Origin: Bacillota bacterium
Lineage (GTDB): Bacteria > Bacillota > Clostridia > Acetivibrionales > DTU013
Length of the DNA stretch: 64,000 nt
Assembly: GCA_023411715.1 (NCBI GenBank)
Contig: JAEYOM010000123.1
Span: 34,193 to 98,192, forward strand
Reading direction: 5' to 3'
Shown: positions 59,392 to 64,000 of the stretch, piece after piece
Layout: each line of letters starts with the position of its first letter
Numbering within the stretch: position 1 is the first letter of the stretch
Notes under the pieces: model-generated
What the model saw: the letters and a program-made list of their open reading frames with translations, nothing else
Told to the model about the DNA's origin: nothing
Database searches by the model: none
Program-made: the position numbers and the translations under genes

Positions 59392-60771
59392 TTACAGTAC
59401 CAGGTCGTAAATCTCGGGCGCCAGCATTTTGATGGCCTCTTCCAGTTCATCGTCGCTCAATGCCGTGACCCTGCCGTTTTTATACTGTTCATCGACCCAT
59501 TCCTTAAGTTTAAGTACCTTTTCGTCCTTCTTGTCGAGCCTCTTGCTGCCGGTAAAGCCAAAGTAACCGTTGATCCAGTGAGCTATTCCTGCTGTGCCGG
59601 AAGTCTGGTTTATCGACACGCCCACAGGTCTGTTCAGCAGCTTGCCCGTGTCGAAAATATTGTATATCTCCTCGTCCTTCAATAAACCGTCCGCATGGAT
59701 TCCTGCCTGCGTAACGTTGAAATACCTGCCGACGAAAGGCGTTCTCGGCGGTATCTGGTAATCGAGTTCCTTTTCGTAGAATTCCGCTATTTCCGTGATC
59801 ATCGTTGTATCCATTCCATCCGTCGTACCCCTCAGCTGCGCGTATTCGATAACCATGGCTTCAAGCGGCGTATTTCCGGTCCTCTCGCCTATACCGAGCA
59901 GCGAGCAGTTAACGCTTGAAGCTCCGTACATCCACGCACTTGCCGAGTTCGAAACGGATTTGTAAAAATCGTTATGTCCGTGCCATTCAAGCAGTTCACT
60001 CGGGAAGCCCGCATGATGCCTCAGGCCGTAAATAATTCCCGGTACGCTTCTGGGCAGAGCGGCGCCGGGATAAGAAACGCCATACCCCATCGTATCGCAT
60101 GCCCTCAGCTTTACGGGTATTCCGGTTTCCTCGCTCAGCTTGCGCAGTTCCAGGGCGAAAGGCACAACGAAACCATAGAAATCAGCTCTCGTTATGTCCT
60201 CTAAATGACAGCGCGGCTTTATGCCTACTTCCATAGCGCTTTTTACGATGCCCATATAATGATCGAGCGCCTGTTTTCGCGTCATATTAAGCTTTTTAAA
60301 AATGTGATAGTCGGAGCAGCTGACCAGAATGCCGCTTTCCTTCATACCCATATCCTTTGCGAGCTGGAAGTCATTCCTGGTCGCCCTGATCCAGCTGGTC
60401 ACCTCGGGATATTCGTAACCTCTTTCCTGGCATTTATATACCGCTTCCTTGTCTCTGTCACTGTATAGGAAGAATTCGCACTGGCGGATGATCCCATTGG
60501 GTCCTCCGAGCCTGTGCAGCATATCATAGAGACGGACGATCTGCTCCACCGTATACGGCGCCCTTGACTGCTGCCCGTCTCTGAAGGTCGTGTCTGTTAT
60601 CCAGATCTCATCTGCCGGATACATCGGGACGCGTCTATGATTGAATGCGCACTTCGGGATTTCATCATAACTGAAAATCTCTCTATAGAGATTGGGAGCT
60701 GCAACATCCTGCAATGAATAGCGATACTGCGTCTGCTCAAGAGTATTTGTCTTCTTGTTGAATTCAAGCAT
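59392..60771 (-). CDS. Re-citrate synthase homologue (isopropylmalate/homocitrate synthase fold)
   Basis: ATG 60771 (MLEFNKKTNTLEQTQYRYSL) is chosen for its AAGGTGATAGA site; a GTG at 60780 is the alternative. The roughly 459-residue protein has an HMGL-like TIM barrel: DEIWITDTTFRDGQQSRAPY (metal Asp and catalytic Arg), CHLEDITRADFYG, KLRACDTMGYG and LEWHGHNDFYKSVSN (metal-ligand His pair) with GERTGNTPLEAM. Members of this extended family include the Re-face citrate synthase first identified in Clostridium kluyveri. Context with aconitase supports citrate formation. Homocitrate or isopropylmalate synthesis is less likely given the neighbours. Confidence 0.82.
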   Translation of the reverse strand: MLEFNKKTNTLEQTQYRYSLQDVAAPNLYREIFSYDEIPKCAFNHRRVPMYPADEIWITDTTFRDGQQSRAPYTVEQIVRLYDMLHRLGGPNGIIRQCEFFLYSDRDKEAVYKCQERGYEYPEVTSWIRATRNDFQLAKDMGMKESGILVSCSDYHIFKKLNMTRKQALDHYMGIVKSAMEVGIKPRCHLEDITRADFYGFVVPFALELRKLSEETGIPVKLRACDTMGYGVSYPGAALPRSVPGIIYGLRHHAGFPSELLEWHGHNDFYKSVSNSASAWMYGASSVNCSLLGIGERTGNTPLEAMVIEYAQLRGTTDGMDTTMITEIAEFYEKELDYQIPPRTPFVGRYFNVTQAGIHADGLLKDEEIYNIFDTGKLLNRPVGVSINQTSGTAGIAHWINGYFGFTGSKRLDKKDEKVLKLKEWVDEQYKNGRVTALSDDELEEAIKMLAPEIYDLVL

Positions 60772-60801
60772 TTCTATCACCTTGACCTGTCATAAAGTAA
60801 T

Positions 60802-60876
60802 TTTGCATCTTTGCATCGCACAACTTGCATTTCTGCATATTTGTATTATTGTATACAATTATACAGCCAGTGTCAA
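60802..60876 (-). promoter_or_regulatory. Promoter and probable operator of the citrate operon
   Basis: Read on the minus strand: TTGACA (60876-60871), a 17-base spacer and TACAAT (60853-60848). The palindrome ATTGTATACAAT (60848-60859) covers the -10 box and fits a GntR/FCD operator. Downstream, TGCAT or TGTAT motifs repeat at 60804, 60812, 60826, 60834, 60842 and 60850, mostly 8 bases apart. Confidence 0.65.
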
Positions 60877-61045
60877 TCAGAGCCTGCAGTAAATTTTCAC
60901 CGAATTTTCTACCTTGATTTGTCCAGAAAGCGACTTATTTAAACAATATTTAAAACGAAATTATTTCTTTTTAATAAAAAGCAGAAGGATTTTGGAAAAT
61001 ATTATCGAAGTAAGATATATGCATTATTACAGAGGGAGGGCGGAT

Positions 61046-62278
61046 GTGTCGATGAAAACTAGAATACATTTGATCGCCGCAATTGCAACAGGACTGGTCA
61101 TGAGTGTGATATACTTGATATTCGCCAGGGATTGGCACGTAATACTGGTATTTCTTACTGCACTCGTGACATCGCAGGTCATGAGGATAACAAATGGAAT
61201 AATGATCAAAAAGTTAGCCGAAAACTTTGAAACAGAACTACAACCAGTAAAATCGGGCGACTATTCTAAATTCCTCCAGCCGAGCCAATTTGGTGTATTA
61301 GCCGGACACGCGTCGGTTGTGAATTCGGTATTGAGCGATATCCGTAATTTGGTGGACGGCTTTTTCTCACTTTCGATCTCAATAATCCAGGCTTCGAGAA
61401 AAGTGGACACAACGGCAAGCCAGGCATCCGCCTCCATCACTGAGATCTCGAAAACGGTGGATGAGATCGCAAAAGGCGCGTCCGAACAGGCTCAGGATGC
61501 TCAGCACGGCGTTCAGCTAGTGGATAAACTCTCGGATCAGATCAATTTCGTTTATCAGAGTTATGGCAGCGTCATGGACGAGACCAACAACATAAACAGC
61601 CTGAATAACGTCGGCTTGGAGTCGGTAAACATACTGCGCCATAAGTCCGAAGAGAACTACAATTCAACTGAAAAGATCTTCTCAGTAGTTGAAAACCTCA
61701 CCAATACTACAAAGAACATAGGCATGTTCGTACAGTCGATCGAAGATATAGCGGAACAGACCAATATGCTTGCGCTGAATGCCGCAATAGAGGCTGCAAG
61801 AGCTGGTGAAGCAGGTAAAGGCTTCGCGGTGGTCGCGGAAGAAGTCAGAAAGCTCGCAGACCAGAGCAGGCAGTCCACTGAGGAGATCGCACACCTGATG
61901 GAGAACATCAGCGAGGAATCCCAGCATGCTATTGAGGCGATGGAACTGATGAAAAAAGTGTCGCAGGAACAAAACACCGCCGTTGACAGTACGAATAAAG
62001 CCTTTGGCGATATAGCAAACGGCATCGAAACCATAGTTAAGAAGATAAAGGACGTCAACGAGGCTGTTTCAGGCATGCAGAACGATAAAGACGCCGTTAT
62101 CAACGCAATAGAGAATATCTCTTCGGTATCCGAGGAAACCGCGGCATCGAGCGAGCAGGTCGCAGCCACCACCGAGCAGCAGCTCAAGGAAGTCGACGAC
62201 ATGAAGGTTGCTGCCGAACAGCTTAACGAGCTCGTTCAGGAGCTTGACAAGAAGCTGAAAAAGTTCAAGATCAAATAA
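61046..62278 (+). CDS. Methyl-accepting chemotaxis-type protein without a sensor domain
   Basis: GTG 61046 is 6 bases after GGAGG; ATG 61052 ([20 protein letters not shown]) is an alternative. The product is about 410 residues. Two transmembrane helices (about 8-28 and 32-48) are joined by only three or four residues, so there is no outer sensing domain and no evident HAMP. The rest is a signalling coiled coil with the conserved hairpin tip [40 protein letters not shown], and flanking [18 protein letters not shown] and [16 protein letters not shown]. It should bind CheA/CheW and may sense a membrane or cytoplasmic cue. A terminator follows. Confidence 0.9.
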   Translation: MSMKTRIHLIAAIATGLVMSVIYLIFARDWHVILVFLTALVTSQVMRITNGIMIKKLAENFETELQPVKSGDYSKFLQPSQFGVLAGHASVVNSVLSDIRNLVDGFFSLSISIIQASRKVDTTASQASASITEISKTVDEIAKGASEQAQDAQHGVQLVDKLSDQINFVYQSYGSVMDETNNINSLNNVGLESVNILRHKSEENYNSTEKIFSVVENLTNTTKNIGMFVQSIEDIAEQTNMLALNAAIEAARAGEAGKGFAVVAEEVRKLADQSRQSTEEIAHLMENISEESQHAIEAMELMKKVSQEQNTAVDSTNKAFGDIANGIETIVKKIKDVNEAVSGMQNDKDAVINAIENISSVSEETAASSEQVAATTEQQLKEVDDMKVAAEQLNELVQELDKKLKKFKIK

Positions 62279-62340
62279 ACGGGCTGCAAATAAACAGGCT
62301 GTTAGCGATACGCATTGAAAATAAAATTCTTCCCAAGATC

Positions 62341-62373
62341 AAAACCTCGCCTATCATACAAGCGAGGTTTTTT
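62341..62373 (+). terminator. Terminator of the chemoreceptor gene
   Basis: AAAACCTCGC (62341-62350) and GCGAGGTTTT (62362-62371), with TTTTTT overlapping the 3' arm. Confidence 0.88.
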
Positions 62374-62378
62374 AATGT

Positions 62379-62405
62379 GAAACAAAAGAACAGACCCTCT
62401 GTTTT
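62379..62405. repeat. 27-bp REP-like element, copy 2 (inverted)
   Basis: GAAACA (62379-62384) to TGTTTT (62400-62405) with GAACAGACCCTC inside. Its reverse complement matches 23056-23082 at 22 of 27 positions. It lies between the chemoreceptor terminator and the convergent hydrolase gene. Confidence 0.65.
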
Positions 62406-62420
62406 ACTTAACTCTCAGTT

Positions 62421-63152
62421 TCAAACCTCGTAGCTTTTCATTATTTCAGCGGCCTCGGCATTGGCGAAATTCCGCCGCGCTTCATCAAGCAGGTCGCTCA
62501 CGTCATATTCCGGCCAAAAGTGCGTGAGGAGCAGCCTCCGGGCACCGGCCATCGATGCTGCGGAGCCGCACTGTGCAGCTGTCATGTGCGGTGAATCCGG
62601 AGTGTGATCCTTTTCAAGAAATCCGGCATCGAGCATCACCAGATCCGAGCGCTTCGAAAAGCTTACGATTTCATCGGTCCAGGACGTATCTCCCGAAAAT
62701 ACGAACTTCCTGCCGCCACATTCGGCAGCGACGGCATAATCCATTGCAGGGTGTTTCATTCTGGCGAAGGTAAGCGTTATATCCCCAAATGTAAGTACCG
62801 TATCGTTCGATACGGATTTCAGATCGAACGCGTCTTTGACATCCAGTCTTGCGAATTCTTCCGTGGGCTCCGGAGGCGCATATACCCTTATGAGGTGATC
62901 GAACTGCCCGCGCGCCCTCTTTATCTGTACCGCGTATTTCAATACATGCATGTCTGAAATATGGTCATTGTGAAGATGAGTCAGTATGATAGCGTCAAGT
63001 TTGTCCAGACCTGTAATCTTCTGCAGATTGCCCAAGGTTCCATTTCCGCAGTCGATCAGGATATTGGTTGGTCCGTTCGTCAGCAGGTAGCCGGAACAGG
63101 CGCCGCCCGCAGAAGGAAAAGGTCCGTTGTTTCCCAAGATAGTCAGTTTCAC
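62421..63152 (-). CDS. MBL-fold metal-dependent hydrolase (RNase Z / PhnP-like)
   Basis: A 243-residue metallo-beta-lactamase-fold protein: MKLTILGNNGPFPSAGGACS, IDCGNGTLGNLQ, the zinc motif ILTHLHNDHISDM (HxHxDH), FVFSGDTSWTDEIV (bridging Asp), and LLLTHFWPEYD (last His). The GNNGPFPSAGGACSGYL start is the small RNase Z-like subgroup, which includes phosphodiesterases with unknown substrates. The lack of the RNase Z flexible arm argues against tRNA processing. ATG 63152 has an AGGTATGACAGGTG leader. Confidence 0.87.
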   Translation of the reverse strand: MKLTILGNNGPFPSAGGACSGYLLTNGPTNILIDCGNGTLGNLQKITGLDKLDAIILTHLHNDHISDMHVLKYAVQIKRARGQFDHLIRVYAPPEPTEEFARLDVKDAFDLKSVSNDTVLTFGDITLTFARMKHPAMDYAVAAECGGRKFVFSGDTSWTDEIVSFSKRSDLVMLDAGFLEKDHTPDSPHMTAAQCGSAASMAGARRLLLTHFWPEYDVSDLLDEARRNFANAEAAEIMKSYEV

Positions 63153-63186
63153 CTGTCATACCTCCATAATCTTTAGTATTGCGCCA

Positions 63187-63750
63187 TCATTTATTGTTTT
63201 TAAAAACACCTGCGCCGGCATTGTTCAGCAGCAATACAAGCACGTATCCCAGGATCGCGCTCAGCGCGCCCTGCGTCAGATTCGTCGGAAGTTCCCCCGC
63301 GGCCGCAATCAGTCCGAAAGCACTGTCAAATAAGGACAGAATAAATGCCTCCCCGGCGAAATAGCCCGCGGCTATTATCAATGCGCCGACAATCAGCGCA
63401 AGTATGAGGTTCATATTAAACGGAGAGGTGCGCCTGGTCTCAAGGTAATTCCTGCGGTATTTGGTGGCGATAAGACCTACGACCAGCCCTTCGATACCTT
63501 TGACTACCAGCGTAATAGGCGCAAAAATAAGCGCGCCGGCTGCCATATCGGCAAATGCCGAACCTATCCCACCAGCTATCATTCCCCCGACAGGTCCAAG
63601 AAAGACTGCGGCAAGCATTATCACCGCATCGCCAAGGTTAAAATACCCACCCGGCAGCGGAGTCGGTATCCTCGTAAAATATGTAGCCAAAAATACAAGC
63701 GCAATAAAAAGGCCACTAAGTACCAATTTTCTTACAAGATTGTTCCTCAT
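63187..63750 (-). CDS. ECF-transporter S component-like membrane protein
   Basis: ATG 63750 (MRNNLVRKLVLSGLFIALVF) follows TTGGGGGGTATTGAA; the open frame continues to 63885 without support. The 187-residue protein has five to six helices with PTPLPGGYFNLGDAVIMLAA, VFLGPVGGMIAGGIGSAFAD and the positively charged KYRRNYLE loop. This matches substrate-binding S components of energy-coupling-factor vitamin transporters. The substrate is unknown, and no riboswitch is recognised upstream. EcfA/EcfT genes are not in the window, as expected for group II systems that share a module. Confidence 0.83.
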   Translation of the reverse strand: MRNNLVRKLVLSGLFIALVFLATYFTRIPTPLPGGYFNLGDAVIMLAAVFLGPVGGMIAGGIGSAFADMAAGALIFAPITLVVKGIEGLVVGLIATKYRRNYLETRRTSPFNMNLILALIVGALIIAAGYFAGEAFILSLFDSAFGLIAAAGELPTNLTQGALSAILGYVLVLLLNNAGAGVFKNNK

Positions 63751-63829
63751 TTCAATACCCCCCAATTTTTGCATTCTGCTCCACGAACCTAAACGATTTA
63801 CTATAATTTCACAAAAAATTATTAGAACT

Positions 63830-63858
63830 ATTTTAAGTTTATTCAAGGGTATTGTCAA
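63830..63858 (-). promoter_or_regulatory. Sigma-A promoter of the S-component gene
   Basis: Read on the minus strand: TTGACA (63858-63853), a 17-base spacer and TAAAAT (63835-63830), about 80 bases before the start codon. Confidence 0.7.
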
Positions 63859-63885
63859 GGCACAATGTATAAGCGATCGCGTCAA

Positions 63886-64000
63886 CTTACTGTAGGAAAA
63901 AGAAGAAAAGAATCATCCTGATTTTTGTTGAGGTCTGGAACGCCCTTGACAACAAGCATCCCCCATATGGTTTGCAGCCTGGGCGGCACCCTTTGAAAAT
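63886..64000. other. Unassigned sequence at the window edge
   Basis: Frames are open on both strands up to the edge (for example EVWNALDNKHPPYGLQPG on the plus strand), but I recognise no family. It could be the end of a gene or a repeat that continues outside. Confidence 0.2.

Noticed and set aside
63751..64000. Riboswitch ahead of the S-component gene
   Set aside because: The leader is only about 80 bases from the promoter and I see no known aptamer core or terminator in it.

Overview
The window looks like a chromosome segment of an anaerobic, spore-forming clostridial Firmicute. The grounds are AGGAGG-type ribosome sites on nearly every gene, frequent TTG and GTG starts, an [FeFe]-hydrogenase-like protein, a YtvI-type sporulation permease, a LysM/GH18 spore-lytic enzyme, a Re-citrate synthase homologue and a ThrE-type YjjP/YjjB pair. 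GC content is moderate, with clearly AT-rich accessory stretches at about 9.2-12.9 kb and through most of 28.7-52 kb.

Layout. 1-4.2 kb: a second type IIA topoisomerase pair (A subunit cut by the window edge, B subunit complete) separated by a cloverleaf-like palindromic repeat. 4.3-9.1 kb: LysM/CAP protein, two-gene ThrE-type exporter, YtvI-like permease, hydrogenase-like iron-sulfur protein. 9.2-12.9 kb: AT-rich island with a small helical protein, a transglutaminase-like protein, a methyltransferase behind a 19-codon leader ORF, and a serine-recombinase relic. It abuts a yyaL (DUF255) gene broken by a 21-bp insertion carrying two stops. 14.9-18.0 kb: DUF4097 lipoprotein divergent from a PadR / DUF1700 / DUF4097 operon. 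18.2-26 kb: spore hydrolase, zinc-ribbon protein with a ribosome-site-sequestering leader, acyl-CoA synthetase, S41 protease, and two rRNA-modification enzymes, one with Asn-rich minisatellite insertions.

26.2-54.3 kb is mainly a large surface-glycan locus, preceded by a GH51 relic and a HAD phosphatase. It has a polyprenyl-phosphate sugar transferase, four family-2 glycosyltransferases, the complete dTDP-rhamnose set (RfbA, C, B, D), an ABC polysaccharide exporter, a DegT aminotransferase, a NeuD-like acyltransferase, an OafA-like acyltransferase, an O-antigen-ligase-like protein and a methyltransferase/coiled-coil protein reminiscent of a chain-length ruler. Embedded in it is a phosphonate cassette (30.0-36.3 kb): cytidylyltransferase-PEP mutase, phosphonopyruvate decarboxylase, iron-dependent alcohol dehydrogenase, a second nucleotidyltransferase, and a YidC-like domain fused to a CDP-glycerol-glycerophosphotransferase-like domain. 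My reading is that these genes make, activate and transfer a phosphonate head group, probably 2-hydroxyethylphosphonate, onto a cell-surface polymer. The YidC fusion is the most novel-looking component of the window.

54.4-60.9 kb: tRNA-Glu(CUC), then a citrate-forming gene set on the minus strand: Re-citrate-synthase-like protein, aconitase, GntR/FCD regulator and an ordinary citrate synthase. Every spacer in this set holds a different tandem repeat, and the promoter carries a palindrome over its -10 box. 61-64 kb: a chemoreceptor without a sensor domain, an MBL-fold hydrolase and an ECF-type S component.

Two dispersed features run through the window: a 27-bp REP-like element (two clear copies and one relative) and short tandem repeats in spacers and genes. 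Functional calls rest on motif recognition by eye; no database search or structure prediction was run.
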